NCBI RefSeq assembly: GCF_002078175.1
Contig: NZ_MWFK01000001.1
Location: forward strand, 3,224,001-3,288,000
Direction of reading: 5' to 3'
Origin: Streptomyces sp. M41(2017)
GTDB taxonomy: Bacteria; Actinomycetota; Actinomycetes; Streptomycetales; Streptomycetaceae
Length of the DNA: 64,000 nucleotides
This document shows, piece by piece, positions 25,140 to 34,456 of this stretch; position 1 is the first letter of the stretch; each line of letters opens with the position of its first letter. The notes under the pieces were generated by a model. It had not been told where the DNA came from, made no database searches, and saw only the letters and a program-made list of their open reading frames with translations. Both the position numbers and the translations under genes were made by a program.

Positions 25140-25404
25140 CGCCGCGGCCCGGGCGAAGGCCCGGCCCGGTGCGTCGCTGAGCACCACCCGGTTCCCCGTT
25201 CTTGTCGGCGGACCCCGATGTGGTTCCAACTACGCGCGTCCGACTGGGAGTTCCGGTCGGCGACCGGGTAATTGACGTCTCTTCTCAACCGAACGGCGGC
25301 CTGGCACACCAGGTGACGGCCGCCGACTCGGCGCAGCTTCTTCCGCTCCGGCGGACCGGCCGCGTCCGGGTACGGCACACCCACACTTGCGGAATGGGCG
25401 AATT

Positions 25405-26439
25405 GTGACGAGTCCTATCGAGACTGAGGACGGCGCTGGACCGGTCGCCGTGGACGACGGGCAGGTGGCGGCCGCGCGACCCGAGGCCGACCAGCTCGTC
25501 GGCCGGTCTCCCGGCCAGTTGATGTGGATCCGCTTCAAGCGGGACCGCTCGGGGGTCATCTCCGCCTATGTCGTGGGGTTCTACTTCCTGATCGGGATCC
25601 TGGCGCCGCTGATCGGCAAGCTGTACGGCAAGAACCCGTACACGGTGTACGCGGACGAGCGTCCCGAGCTCTTCGACAGCGCCGGCGTGCCGGTCCAGCC
25701 CAACGGCGGTATCAGCAGCGAGTTCTGGTTCGGCCTGGAGCCGGGCAACGGCTACGACGTCTTCACCAAGCTGATCTTCGGCATCCGGACCTCGCTGATG
25801 ATCTCCGTGGCGGTGACGATCGCGGTCGTGATCACCGGCATCCTGCTGGGAGTCACCGCCGGCTACATCGGCGGCAAGGTCGACTACGGCATCAGCCGTG
25901 TCATCGACTTCCTGCTGGCCTTCCCCTCGCAGCTTTTCTTCATCGCGAGCATGCCCGTCGTGGTCTCCCTCTTCGTGAGTCCCCGCGACGAGACACCCAC
26001 CTACGTCCGCGTGGTCGCGCTGATCGCGGTCCAGTGGGTGCTCGGCTGGATGAGTCTCGCCCGCATCCTGCGCGGCACCGCACTCGCCCTGCGCGAACGG
26101 GAGTTCATCGAGGCGGCCAAGGTGAGCGGCGCGCCGCCCTGGCGGATCATCCGCAAGGAGGTGCTGCCCAACGTGGTGACACCGCTCCTCGTGCAGGCCA
26201 CCTACCTGCTCCCGAACTTCGTGACGATCGAGGCGGGCCTGTCGTTCCTCGGTGTCGGCATCGTCGAACCGACGCCCGACTGGGGACAGATGTTCTCCAA
26301 GGCCTCGACCGAACTCGTCCTGCAGAACGACATCACCTACATGTTCTTCCCGGGCGTCTCGATGATCATCTTCGTCGTCGCGTTCAACCTGCTCGGGGAT
26401 TCGGTCAGGGACGCCTTCGATCCCAAGACGGCTCGCTGA
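25405..26439 (+). CDS. bldKA: Oligopeptide ABC transporter permease, DppC/OppC type (BldKA)
   Basis: 344 aa from GTG 25405; an in-frame TTG at 25387 is possible, and neither has a good ribosome-binding site. Cytoplasmic tail of about 40 residues, then FKRDRSGVISAY leading into the first of about six membrane helices. A large extracytoplasmic loop follows helix 1 (NPYTVYADERPELFD to SEFWFGLEP). The BPD_transp_1 domain has the EAA loop LREREFIEAAKVSGAPPW, which docks on the ATPases, then GLSFLGVGI and TPDWGQM, typical of OppC. First gene of a permease-binding protein-permease-ATPase-ATPase operon, the order of S. coelicolor bldKABCDE. The inverted paralogue is at 40113-41141. Confidence 0.85.
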   Translation: MTSPIETEDGAGPVAVDDGQVAAARPEADQLVGRSPGQLMWIRFKRDRSGVISAYVVGFYFLIGILAPLIGKLYGKNPYTVYADERPELFDSAGVPVQPNGGISSEFWFGLEPGNGYDVFTKLIFGIRTSLMISVAVTIAVVITGILLGVTAGYIGGKVDYGISRVIDFLLAFPSQLFFIASMPVVVSLFVSPRDETPTYVRVVALIAVQWVLGWMSLARILRGTALALREREFIEAAKVSGAPPWRIIRKEVLPNVVTPLLVQATYLLPNFVTIEAGLSFLGVGIVEPTPDWGQMFSKASTELVLQNDITYMFFPGVSMIIFVVAFNLLGDSVRDAFDPKTAR

Positions 26440-26589
26440 CCACAGAGTTGTGGGCGCCTTCGCCCCGATTTCGAACGGCACTTCCACAGCACATCAACGG
26501 CACTTCACTGGTCGACCAAAAGCGACTCACCAGCACCGCAGGTGCACTTGTTCGCACTGGTGATACACAGATGGGTAGGAATCTGAGTG

Positions 26590-28398
26590 ATGAGTAGGGG
26601 CGGACGCCACGCATACGCCGCGATCTCCGTGCTCGCGGCGGGAGCTCTCGTGCTCACCGGTTGCAGCAAGGGCGGCAGCGACAGCAAGGACGACAACAAG
26701 AAGGACAAGGAGAACGCGCAGCGGCAGCAGGCGTCGATCAAGTTCGGCGACGCGGCCGACTCCACCGGCCCCGCGGCCGAGGTTCCCGGCGCGAAGAGCG
26801 GCGGCACGATGGAGGTCCTCCAGCGTGACAGCTACGCGCACCTCGACCCGGGCCAGATCTACGTGTCCGACGAGGGTTCCCTCGCGACGCTGATCCACCG
26901 CGGTCTGACCGGCTACAAGGCCACGAGCGACGACGGTTCCAAGCACGAGGTCGTCGGCGACCTCGCCACCGACTCCGGTACGACCACGGACGGCGGCAAG
27001 ACCTGGAAGTACACGCTCAAGGACGGCATCAAGTTCGAGGACGGCACGCCGATCACGTCCAAGGACGTCCGGCAGACCATGGAGCGCCTCTTCGCGCCGT
27101 TCATCAACCAGGGCCCGCCCTACATCCAGCAGTGGCTCGCGGACAGCCCGGGCGCGGACTACCGCAAGCTGCTGAAGGACGGCCCCTACAAGGGCAAGCA
27201 CCTGCCGGACAGCATCCTGCAGACGCCGGACGACAAGACCATCGTCTTCAAGTTCAAGCAGCCGCACGCCGACCTTCCGTACGCCCTCGCCATGGCGGGC
27301 TACGCGATCGTCTCCGCGAAGGGTGACACCAAGGAGAAGTACGACCGGGCGCCGGTGGCGGCCGGACCGTACAAGATCCAGTCGTTCAAGTCCGGCAAGT
27401 CGATGGTCCTGGTGAAGAACACCAACTGGGACCCGAAGACCGACCCGATCCGCCACCAGTACGTGGACAAGTTCAACTTCACGTTCAACCAGCAGTACGA
27501 GGCGTCCACCAAGACGCTGCTGTCCGACTCGGGTGCCGACCAGGCCGGCATCAGCTTCAACAACCAGGTCGACGCGGGCAACCTCTCCAAGGTCCTCTCC
27601 GACCCGAAGATGAAGTCCCGTACGGTGTCCGGCTTCCAGCCGTACGTCGGCCAGATGAACATCAACATGAGCCACCCGGCCCTCAAGGACAAGAAGATCC
27701 GCGAGGCCATCGCCTACGCCCTGCCGATCACGCCGTTCGTGCGTGCCTTCGGCGGCAACGACGCCATGCAGGTCGCCGGCGGTCTGATCAGCCCGACTGT
27801 CAGCGGCTACGACGCCTCGTTCGACCCGTTCGGCAAGATCAAGAAGCCGGCCGGTGACCCGGACAAGGCCAAGGCCCTGCTGAAGGAAGCGGGCAAGGTG
27901 GGCATGAAGCTGACCTTCGGCTACATCAACACCCCCGAGGGCCAGCAGTACTCCACCGCCATGGCCGCGGGTCTGAAGAAGGCCGGCTTCGACGTCCAGC
28001 GCCAGGAGATCCCGGCCGAGACGTACTACGACCAGGTCAGCAAGCTCGACAACAACTACGACATCTTCCACACCGCGTGGGGTGCCGACTGGCCGTCCGC
28101 CTCGACCGTGATCCCGCCGCTGTACGACGGCCGCGGAATCGCCGACGGCGCGCAGAACTACTCGCAGGTCAACGACCCCAAGGTCAACGCGGACATCGAC
28201 CGCATCAACAAGATCACCGACCCGGTCAAGGCCGCGGCCGCGTGGGAGAAGGTCGACCAGTACCTGGTCAAGGACGTCGTCAACGTCGTCCCGACCGCGT
28301 ACTACAAGCAGACTCAGATCGCCGGTTCCAAGGTCGGCGGCCTGGTCTACGACGACGTGATCGGTGGCGTCGACCCGCGTCGCCTGTTCGTCAAGTAA
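26590..28398 (+). CDS. bldKB: Oligopeptide-binding lipoprotein (BldKB)
   Basis: 602 aa from ATG 26590 (TAGGA 9 nt upstream; GTG 26587 is also possible). Sec signal with lipobox VLTGC, Cys25 being lipidated. SBP_bac_5 fold: DSTGPAAEVPGAKSGGTM at the mature start, LDPGQIYVSDEG, GGKTWKYTLKDGIKFEDG, AAGPYKIQ, and a late AWGADWPSASTVIPPLYDGR. In S. coelicolor BldKB is needed for uptake of a peptide signal that permits aerial growth, and loss gives a bald phenotype (known). Ligand specificity here is inferred from position and order. A very stable stem-loop begins 12 nt after the stop. The paralogue at 38274 shares the motif layout but has a Tat signal. Confidence 0.87.
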   Translation: MSRGGRHAYAAISVLAAGALVLTGCSKGGSDSKDDNKKDKENAQRQQASIKFGDAADSTGPAAEVPGAKSGGTMEVLQRDSYAHLDPGQIYVSDEGSLATLIHRGLTGYKATSDDGSKHEVVGDLATDSGTTTDGGKTWKYTLKDGIKFEDGTPITSKDVRQTMERLFAPFINQGPPYIQQWLADSPGADYRKLLKDGPYKGKHLPDSILQTPDDKTIVFKFKQPHADLPYALAMAGYAIVSAKGDTKEKYDRAPVAAGPYKIQSFKSGKSMVLVKNTNWDPKTDPIRHQYVDKFNFTFNQQYEASTKTLLSDSGADQAGISFNNQVDAGNLSKVLSDPKMKSRTVSGFQPYVGQMNINMSHPALKDKKIREAIAYALPITPFVRAFGGNDAMQVAGGLISPTVSGYDASFDPFGKIKKPAGDPDKAKALLKEAGKVGMKLTFGYINTPEGQQYSTAMAAGLKKAGFDVQRQEIPAETYYDQVSKLDNNYDIFHTAWGADWPSASTVIPPLYDGRGIADGAQNYSQVNDPKVNADIDRINKITDPVKAAAAWEKVDQYLVKDVVNVVPTAYYKQTQIAGSKVGGLVYDDVIGGVDPRRLFVK

Positions 28399-28410
28399 CC
28401 GTCGCTCTGA

Positions 28411-28459
28411 CGGGGCCCGGTGCACCTGCCGCTCGACGAGCGGCACGCACCGGGCCCCG
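28411..28459 (+). promoter_or_regulatory. Intercistronic stem-loop after bldKB (13-bp stem with inner hairpin)
   Basis: CGGGGCCCGGTGC (28411-28423) pairs perfectly with 28447-28459, enclosing a second stem GCCGCT-CGACG-AGCGGC (28428-28444). No T-run follows and the operon continues at 28494. Probably an mRNA-stabilising or partial-termination element that raises binding-protein level over permease. Importers 2 and 3 have hairpins in the same place. Confidence 0.75.
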
Positions 28460-28493
28460 CCGGGCCCGCTGACGTCTGAGAGCTGCCCCTGTC

Positions 28494-29474
28494 ATGCTGC
28501 GCTTCCTCGTTCGCCGCTCACTCGGCGCCGTCGTCATCCTGTTTCTGCTGAGTATCGTCGCGTTCCTGCTGTTCTTCGGGATGCCGAGGGACCCCGGGCT
28601 GCTGATGTGCGGCAAGACATGCACGCCTGCCAACCTCGAGAACATCCATCATGTGCTCGGGCTCGACAAGTCGATCCCCGAGCAGTACTGGATCTTCCTG
28701 CACAACCTCGTGCTGGGCAGCAGCGACTTCACCCAAGGGCCGTGCCCCGCGCCCTGCTTCGGGTACTCGTACCACACCAACGAGCAGGTCTGGGGCACGC
28801 TCATGGACCGGCTGCCCACCACCGTCTCGCTGACGCTGGGCGCCGCCGTCATCTTCCTCTTCGTCGGCCTCGGCACGGGCATGTTCTCCGCCTGGAAGCG
28901 GGGCACGCTCTTCGACAAGACGGTGACGGCCGGGGCCATGATCCTCAGCTCGATGCAGATCTACTTCCTGGGTCCGCTGGCGCTGGCGGCGCTCGTCTAC
29001 CAGACCCACCTGTTCTCCAAGCCCGCCTACAACGACTTCCTGGCCAACCCCGCGACCTGGTTCAGCGGACTGCTCATCCCCTGGGTGATCCTCTCCACGA
29101 TCTTCGCCTCGCAGTACACGCGTATGGCGCGCTCGTCGATGATCGAGCAGCTCCAGGAGGAGCACGTCCGCACCGCGCGCGCGAAGGGCATGTCACGCAA
29201 GTACGTGTTCTTCCGCTACGCCTGGCGCGGTTCCCTCATCCCCATCGTCACCATCTTCGGCATCGACCTCGGCTCGCTGCTCGGCGGCGCGATCATCACC
29301 GAGTACACGTTCGGCCTTCCCGGACTCGGCCAACTCGCCGTCCAGGCCGTCTTCTTCAGCGACCTTCCGCTGCTGCTGGGCGTGATGCTCTTCTCCGCCG
29401 CCATGATCCTGCTGTTCAACATCATCGTGGATGCCTGCTACGCCTTCATCGACCCGCGCGTGCGGCTGTCCTAG
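28494..29474 (+). CDS. bldKC: Oligopeptide ABC transporter permease, DppB/OppB type (BldKC)
   Basis: 326 aa. Starts MLRFLVRR, a normal OppB N terminus, with helix 1 at about 10-29. The first extracytoplasmic loop carries four cysteines, Cys39-x3-Cys43 and Cys84-x3-Cys88, at exactly the same residue numbers as in the paralogue at 37191-38171. EAA loop [24 protein letters not shown] contacts the ATPase. It forms the heterodimeric channel with BldKA. Starts 95 nt after bldKB beyond the stem-loop, with only a weak ribosome-binding site; the next gene starts 9 nt after its stop. Confidence 0.86.
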   Translation: MLRFLVRRSLGAVVILFLLSIVAFLLFFGMPRDPGLLMCGKTCTPANLENIHHVLGLDKSIPEQYWIFLHNLVLGSSDFTQGPCPAPCFGYSYHTNEQVWGTLMDRLPTTVSLTLGAAVIFLFVGLGTGMFSAWKRGTLFDKTVTAGAMILSSMQIYFLGPLALAALVYQTHLFSKPAYNDFLANPATWFSGLLIPWVILSTIFASQYTRMARSSMIEQLQEEHVRTARAKGMSRKYVFFRYAWRGSLIPIVTIFGIDLGSLLGGAIITEYTFGLPGLGQLAVQAVFFSDLPLLLGVMLFSAAMILLFNIIVDACYAFIDPRVRLS

Positions 29475-29483
29475 GAGCATTCC

Positions 29484-30545
29484 GTGACCACTCTGACCAA
29501 GGAATCGGGTGCCGGCGTACCGGCGGACTCGGGCGCCTTCCTCTCGGTGCGTGACCTGTACGTCCGGTTCAAGACCGAGGACGGCGTCGTCAAGGCCGTC
29601 GACGGGCTCTCCTTCGACCTCGAACGGGGCAAGACCCTCGGCATCGTGGGGGAGTCGGGCTCCGGCAAGTCGGTCACCAACCTGACCGTCCTCGGCCTGC
29701 ACAACCCGATGTTCACCAGCATCGAGGGCGAGATCGTGCTCGACGGGCAGGAGCTGATCACCGCCCGCGAGTCGGAGTTGGAGAAGGTGCGCGGCAACAA
29801 GGCCGCGATGATCTTCCAGGACCCGCTGACGGCCCTGTCCCCGTACTACACGGTGGGCCGGCAGATCGCCGAGCCGTTCATGAAGCACACCGGGGCGTCG
29901 AAGAAGGCGGCCTGGGACCGGGCGGTGGAGATGCTCGGCAAGGTCGGCATCCCGAACCCGAGGGAGCGGGCGAAGGACTACCCGCACCAGTTCTCCGGCG
30001 GTATGCGCCAGCGCGCGATGATCGCCATGGCGCTGGTCTGCGACCCCGACCTGCTCATCGCCGACGAGCCGACCACCGCGCTCGACGTGACCGTCCAGGC
30101 GCAGATCCTCGACCTCCTGAAGGACCTCCAGCAGGAGTTCGGCTCGGCGATCATCTTCATCACGCACGACCTGGGCGTCATCGCCGACATGGCCGACGAC
30201 ATCATGGTGATGTACGCGGGCGGGGCGGTGGAACGCGGCTCCGTGAGCGAGGTGCTCCGGTCGCCCCAGCACCCGTACACCTGGGGCCTGTTGAACTCGA
30301 TGCCGCGCCTCGACTCGGACATCGACACGCCGCTGGCGCCCATCCCCGGCGCGCCCCCCTCCCTGCTGAGGCCGCCGTCCGGGTGCCGGTTCCACCCCCG
30401 CTGCACCTTCCAGGGCGAGGTCGGGGGCACGCGCTGCGTGGACGAACCTCCGCTGCTCCCGGCGGGCCGGGGAGGCGCCTGCCACCTCACGGCCCAGCAG
30501 AAGCAGGCCATTTTCATCGAGCAGATCAAGCCCCGGCTGCGTTAG
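29484..30545 (+). CDS. bldKD: Oligopeptide ABC transporter ATPase, DppD/OppD type (BldKD)
   Basis: 353 aa; GTG with TAGGAG overlapping the bldKC stop. Walker A GESGSGKS (56-63), signature SGGMRQR, Walker [15 protein letters not shown], switch His in ITHDLGVI. The C-terminal oligopeptide/dipeptide domain has the cysteine set [16 protein letters not shown] and ACHLT. In some OppD/DppD proteins of Mycobacterium such cysteines hold an iron-sulfur cluster (known there, inferred here). It powers the importer with BldKE. 13 nt separate it from bldKE. Confidence 0.88.
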   Translation: MTTLTKESGAGVPADSGAFLSVRDLYVRFKTEDGVVKAVDGLSFDLERGKTLGIVGESGSGKSVTNLTVLGLHNPMFTSIEGEIVLDGQELITARESELEKVRGNKAAMIFQDPLTALSPYYTVGRQIAEPFMKHTGASKKAAWDRAVEMLGKVGIPNPRERAKDYPHQFSGGMRQRAMIAMALVCDPDLLIADEPTTALDVTVQAQILDLLKDLQQEFGSAIIFITHDLGVIADMADDIMVMYAGGAVERGSVSEVLRSPQHPYTWGLLNSMPRLDSDIDTPLAPIPGAPPSLLRPPSGCRFHPRCTFQGEVGGTRCVDEPPLLPAGRGGACHLTAQQKQAIFIEQIKPRLR

Positions 30546-30558
30546 GGAGAACAGCGTC

Positions 30559-31716
30559 ATGAAGGAAGACGTCGCGAAGGACGTCCCGACGGGTGATGCC
30601 ACGCTGCCCGCTCCGCGCGCGGCCACGGACGGCGGCTCCGACGAGCCGTTGCTGGTGGTCGAGAAACTGGTCAAGCACTTCCCGGTCAAGGGCGGCTTCC
30701 CGATCCGGCGCACCATCGGCGCCGTGCAGGCGGTCGACGGCATCGACCTGACCGTGCACGTGGGCGAGAGCTTCGGCCTGGTCGGCGAGTCCGGCTGCGG
30801 CAAGTCGACGACCGGCCGGCTCATCACCCGCCTCCTCGAACCCACCGGCGGTCGGATCAGCTACCGCGGCCAGGACATCAGTCACGCCAGCCGCAAGCAG
30901 CTGGCGCCGATCCGCTCCGAGATCCAGATGATCTTCCAGGACCCGTACTCGTCGCTGAACCCGCGGCAGACGGTCGGCAAGATCATCTCGGGTCCCATGG
31001 AGGTCAACGGGATCAACCCGAAGGGCGGCCGGGAGAAGCGCGTCCGTGAACTCCTGGAGACGGTCGGTCTCAACCCCGAGCACTACAACCGCTTCCCGCA
31101 CGAGTTCTCCGGCGGTCAGCGTCAGCGCATCGGGGTGGCCCGTGCGCTCGCCCTGGAGCCGAAGCTCATCGTCGCGGACGAGCCGGTCTCGGCCCTCGAC
31201 GTCTCCATCCAGGCGCAGGTCGTCAACCTCCTCCAGCAGGTGCAGAAGGAGATGGGCATCGCGTTCCTGTTCATCGCCCACGACCTCGCGGTGGTACGGC
31301 ACTTCTCGCAGCGGGTCGCGGTCATGTACCTCGGCAAGGTGATCGAGGTCGGCGACCGGGAATCGATCTACACCCGGCCCCGGCACCCCTACACGCACGC
31401 CCTGCTGTCCGCGGTGCCCGAGGTCGAACTGGACGGCACGGGCGGGGACCGGCGCGAACGGATCCGGCTCGCGGGTGACGTGCCGTCGCCCATCTCCCCG
31501 CCGTCCGGCTGCCGGTTCCGCACCCGCTGCTGGAAGGCGCAGGACAAGTGCGCCCAGGAGGAGCCCCCGCTCGTGCGGCTCGGAGGGAACTCCGAAGGCC
31601 ACCTGACCGCCTGCCACTTCCCGGAGGAGCCGTCGGTCGCCGCGCGGGCGGAGGACATCGTCCTCGACCCCGCGCTGGCCGCGCTGGAGAAGGACGACCA
31701 GGGGAGCCCCGAGTAG
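30559..31716 (+). CDS. bldKE: Oligopeptide ABC transporter ATPase, DppF/OppF type (BldKE)
   Basis: 385 aa; ATG with AGGGAGA upstream. A 30-residue extension, then the nucleotide-binding domain: Walker [10 protein letters not shown] (76-84), Q-loop [12 protein letters not shown], signature [14 protein letters not shown], Walker [15 protein letters not shown], switch His in [10 protein letters not shown]. The OppF C terminus has [16 protein letters not shown] and ACHF cysteines. The core is nearly the same as the ATPase at 35022-36068, long stretches around the Walker A and signature motifs differing by only a few residues. Last gene of the operon; a hairpin terminator follows. Confidence 0.89.
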   Translation: MKEDVAKDVPTGDATLPAPRAATDGGSDEPLLVVEKLVKHFPVKGGFPIRRTIGAVQAVDGIDLTVHVGESFGLVGESGCGKSTTGRLITRLLEPTGGRISYRGQDISHASRKQLAPIRSEIQMIFQDPYSSLNPRQTVGKIISGPMEVNGINPKGGREKRVRELLETVGLNPEHYNRFPHEFSGGQRQRIGVARALALEPKLIVADEPVSALDVSIQAQVVNLLQQVQKEMGIAFLFIAHDLAVVRHFSQRVAVMYLGKVIEVGDRESIYTRPRHPYTHALLSAVPEVELDGTGGDRRERIRLAGDVPSPISPPSGCRFRTRCWKAQDKCAQEEPPLVRLGGNSEGHLTACHFPEEPSVAARAEDIVLDPALAALEKDDQGSPE

Positions 31717-31760
31717 CGCGACAGGGGCCACACAGAGCGCGAGGCACCCCATCGGTGCGC

Positions 31761-31792
31761 GGGCGGGTCCGGCCTCTGGGCCGGGCCCGCCC
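31761..31792. terminator. Bidirectional terminator between bldKE and a convergent methyltransferase gene
   Basis: GGGCGGGTCCGGCC, loop TCTG, GGCCGGGCCCGCCC: a 14-bp stem with one G-T pair. It lies in the 87-nt gap between the two convergent stop codons. Confidence 0.82.
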
Positions 31793-31803
31793 CTTCGCGT
31801 GTC

Positions 31804-32538
31804 TCAGACGGCGCCGGCGACGGTGATGATCTCGGGGGAGCGGGGGGACAGCGGCTCCCTGCCCCAGTCCCCGTACTGCTCCCGCACGACGAAGCCCGCG
31901 TCCCCGAGTAACCCGCGCAGCGCGTCCGCCCCCAGGAACCGCAGGGTGCTGCGGCTGACCCGGGGCCGCTCCCAGTCCGGGTGCTCGAACGTCTCGCTGA
32001 ACGTGACCCGGTCCCGGAGGACGGGCCCCTCCACCCGGTGGCTGACCCGTACGAAGCCCCCGCACGCGTCACTCACCTCGCGCGCCCGGTCGGGCGTCCA
32101 CGTCTCCCACGCCCGCGCGGCGGGATTGCGCGTCTCGAACACGAACCGGCCCCCGTCACCGAGAGCCCGCCGTACGGAGGCCAGCGCCGTGCGCACCTCG
32201 TCGTCGCCGAGCAGCACCTGGAACGCGTGCCCCGTCATCACCACGAGGTCGAACTCCCGCTCCCAGCGCGCCGATCCGAGATCCCCGAGCACCCACTCGG
32301 CGGCGGCCCGCCGGCGTGCCTGCACCAGCATCGCCGCGGCGGGGTCGAGCCCGCACAACCGCCCCCCGTGCCCGGCCTCCCGGGCTCTCGCCAACAGCCG
32401 CCCCGTCCCGCACCCGACATCGAGCACGGACCGCGCGGACATCACCAGGTCCAGATAGAAGTCGTCGCCCGCCCCCCATGGATTGAGCTGGTCGTACAGG
32501 GCGGCGAGTGACACGTCACTGAACGAACGATCAGCCAT
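31804..32538 (-). CDS. Class I SAM-dependent methyltransferase
   Basis: 244 aa, complete. SAM-binding motif I VLDVGCGTGRLLARA (about 38-52), acidic strand-2 CGLDPAAAMLV, then FDLVVMTGHAFQVL and ALGDGGRFVFETRNP as motif III. The C-terminal half (about 150-244) is a variable substrate cap with a final TVAGAV strand. Small-molecule methyltransferases of the ubiE/UbiG-like superfamily look like this; substrate unknown. It is the first of several small enzymes between the two mirrored peptide importers, convergent with bldKE. Confidence 0.87.
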   Translation of the reverse strand: MADRSFSDVSLAALYDQLNPWGAGDDFYLDLVMSARSVLDVGCGTGRLLARAREAGHGGRLCGLDPAAAMLVQARRRAAAEWVLGDLGSARWEREFDLVVMTGHAFQVLLGDDEVRTALASVRRALGDGGRFVFETRNPAARAWETWTPDRAREVSDACGGFVRVSHRVEGPVLRDRVTFSETFEHPDWERPRVSRSTLRFLGADALRGLLGDAGFVVREQYGDWGREPLSPRSPEIITVAGAV

Positions 32539-32606
32539 CGCAGCAGTCTCTCAGCCAACGGGTCCGTCCGAAACAGTGATCACCAAGGAATCCAGCACCG
32601 GAACAG

Positions 32607-32819
32607 GTGAAGATTTGGCAAGGCTGGAGGGGTGCACGTGCCGAGCTCGATGAGCTGGTCGGTGAAGCACCCGGGTACGGCCGGCCCCTGCTCTTTCCGG
32701 ACCGTCATCCGTACGCGGGCGGGCCCGGCCACTGCGCCGCCCGTCTGGAGGACACCGACGGCTTCGAGGTCGAGCTGGTGGTGCGGCAGGTCAGCGGACG
32801 ATCCGCCCCCGGAGCATGA
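32607..32819 (+). pseudogene. Remnant of a VOC/glyoxalase-family gene (C-terminal end only)
   Basis: The frame encodes about 60 residues resembling the C terminus of Streptomyces VOC proteins: ELDELVGEAPGYGRPLLF, then FPDRHPYAGGPGHCAARL, then LEDTDGFEVELVV, the last holding the usual metal-ligand Glu and strand. The N-terminal half of a VOC domain is not found upstream in any frame, and the start has no clear ribosome-binding site. It overlaps the 3' end of the amidohydrolase on the other strand by 29 nt. Most likely a decayed gene end; a small intact protein is less likely. Confidence 0.4.
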
Positions 32820-33831
32820 TGCGGGTGGGGTGGTGGAGGGTCTCCGGGGTCGTGCGGGGGTCCGTCGCGTAGACCGTGATGTCGGCCGGGGCGTTCTCCG
32901 TCAGGGACGGAAGGCCGAGGAAGGCGCGGGCCGTCCAGCTCGCCGCGCCGACCGCGGCTTCCGTGGGAAGGCCCGCCTCGATGAGGTGCTCGACCTCGGT
33001 GGCGACGTTGCCGTAGGGCGCGGAGTCCGTGCCCGCGAGGACGGTGACCCCGGCGTCGTACGCTTCCCGGACCCGGCGGATCATCGTGCGGTGCCCCGCG
33101 TGCCAGAGCCGGCCACGGGTGTTGTCCTTGATCCGGGTGGCGCTGTGCGCGAAGGCGGTGAGCGTCGGGACGTAGGCGCTGCCGTGCCCGGCCATCAGGT
33201 CCACGCACTCCTCGGGCATGCCCATGCCGTGCTCGATGGAGTCGACCCCCGCGCGGGCCGCGCCCAGCACGCCCGCCGCCGACTGGCAGTGCGCGGCGAC
33301 CCGGCCACCGGCCGCGTGCACGCCGTCGACGACGGCGCGGAGCAGCTCGTACGGCACCGGCGGGGCCTCGAAGTCCCAGTCGCCGATGAGCTTGCACCAG
33401 CCGTCGTGCGCCTTCGCCTCGGCCACCGCCGCGGCGACCAGGTCCTCCGTCACCGTGTGGAACGCGGCACCGCGGGAGAGCCCGGCCCAGGCCAGCCAGC
33501 GCCCCGCCGTGATCATCCGCGGTGAACGGGGGTCCTCGCGCAGTTCGTCGGGGATCTCGCCCAGCAGTCCGGGAAACCGCAGAGCCGTGACCCCGGCATC
33601 CCGGTGCGCGGCGATCTGCTCCGCGAAGACCTCGGGATCGAAGCGCGCCTCGTCCGCGGCCGAACTGCCGGGATGCGTGTGGACGTCGACCAGACCCGGC
33701 AGCAGGAACCCGCCGTCGGCGACGGTCTCCGCCGGCACGGACGGGCGCGCGAAGGTGATCCGGTCACCGAGTGTCCAGAGGTCGCGTACGGCTCCGTCGG
33801 GCAGGACGGTGCCGCGCAGGTGATAGGGCAT
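32791..33831 (-). CDS. Metal-dependent amidohydrolase (imidazolonepropionase/prolidase-like)
   Basis: 346 aa. The amidohydrolase TIM barrel is clear: GLVDVHTHPG (metal ligands HxH, about 47-56), AAHCQSAAG and SIEHGMGMP (two further His), and AGTDSAPYGN with the catalytic Asp, followed by the C-terminal beta-sandwich ending in ADITVYATDP and LRGRIVR. The presumed carboxylated lysine is in DGWCKLIGDWD. Relatives include Xaa-Pro and acyl-peptide hydrolases, so a role with imported peptides is conceivable but unproven. Divergent from the DinB gene. A CAGACT 8 nt before the ATG hints at a leaderless start. Confidence 0.85.
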   Translation of the reverse strand: MPYHLRGTVLPDGAVRDLWTLGDRITFARPSVPAETVADGGFLLPGLVDVHTHPGSSAADEARFDPEVFAEQIAAHRDAGVTALRFPGLLGEIPDELREDPRSPRMITAGRWLAWAGLSRGAAFHTVTEDLVAAAVAEAKAHDGWCKLIGDWDFEAPPVPYELLRAVVDGVHAAGGRVAAHCQSAAGVLGAARAGVDSIEHGMGMPEECVDLMAGHGSAYVPTLTAFAHSATRIKDNTRGRLWHAGHRTMIRRVREAYDAGVTVLAGTDSAPYGNVATEVEHLIEAGLPTEAAVGAASWTARAFLGLPSLTENAPADITVYATDPRTTPETLHHPTRIMLRGRIVR

Positions 33832-33934
33832 GGCGCCCGAGTCTGGCGGGGGTGGTCATGAACGGCAAGTGCGGTTTCTCCGGAGCCCGTTAATCGGTCG
33901 ACACAGGACCCGGCGCCCGGGATGCTTCACCCCG

Positions 33935-34453
33935 ATGACTTCGACTTCGCAGACACGTACGGACACGCCCGCGGCCTGGGACGAGCGTACCCAGCTGACC
34001 ACTTTCCTCGACTACGCCCGTGCCACCGCCCGCGCCAAGTGCGAGGGGCTCTCGGAGGAGGACGCCCGCAAGGCGCCGCTGTCCGGGTCTCCGCTGATGA
34101 CCCTCAGCGGGGTCGTGAACCACCTGCGCTGGGTGGAGTACTACTGGTTCCAGGTCGTCTTCCTCGGTGAGGAGGACGAGGGGCCCTGGACGGACGAGGA
34201 CCCGGACCGCGAGATGCGGATCGCCGTCGACATCCCGCTGGCCGAGATCCTCGACGCCTACGAGGAACAGAACACGCGCTACCGCGAGTTGGTCGCCGCG
34301 CACGATCTCGACGCGAAGGCCCAGCGGCCGATCCGGGACGGCCGGCACGCCGACCTGCGCTGGATCCTCCTGCACCTCGTGGAGGAGACGTCACGCCACA
34401 ACGGCCACATCGACATCCTGCGCGAACTGGCCGACGGCCGGACCGGGGGCTAG
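33935..34453 (+). CDS. DinB-family (DUF664) metal-dependent protein, probable mycothiol-dependent enzyme
   Basis: 172 aa from ATG 33935. DinB four-helix bundle: ERTQLTTFLDYARATARAK, VVNHLRWVEYYW with a metal-ligand His, and late LVEETSRHNGHIDILRE with two more histidines, the standard triad. DUF664/MDMPI members use thiol cofactors, mycothiol in actinobacteria (family knowledge); the mycothiol gene mshB lies 19 kb away. The VOC gene starts 3 nt after the stop, so the two form an operon. Confidence 0.85.
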   Translation: MTSTSQTRTDTPAAWDERTQLTTFLDYARATARAKCEGLSEEDARKAPLSGSPLMTLSGVVNHLRWVEYYWFQVVFLGEEDEGPWTDEDPDREMRIAVDIPLAEILDAYEEQNTRYRELVAAHDLDAKAQRPIRDGRHADLRWILLHLVEETSRHNGHIDILRELADGRTGG

Positions 34454-34456
34454 ACC

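Larger units (their letters stand above)
24706..25404. other. Long leader/promoter region upstream of bldKA
   Basis: About 700 nt with locally low GC (24710-24900), as expected for a promoter region. It holds the inverted repeat at 24871-24890, a CCTCCG-10 nt-CGGAGG repeat at 24971-24992, the short ORF at 25044-25139 and a 6-bp GC stem with GAAG loop at 25149-25164 directly after that ORF. I could not pick a single convincing -10/-35 pair. The arrangement (ORF with good ribosome-binding site, then hairpin, then operon) is compatible with leader-peptide control. Confidence 0.45.

Noticed and set aside
26452..26465. Short hairpin GGGCG-CCTT-CGCCC between bldKA and bldKB
   Set aside because: Only 5 bp; stems this short are common by chance at this GC level, so not listed as a feature.
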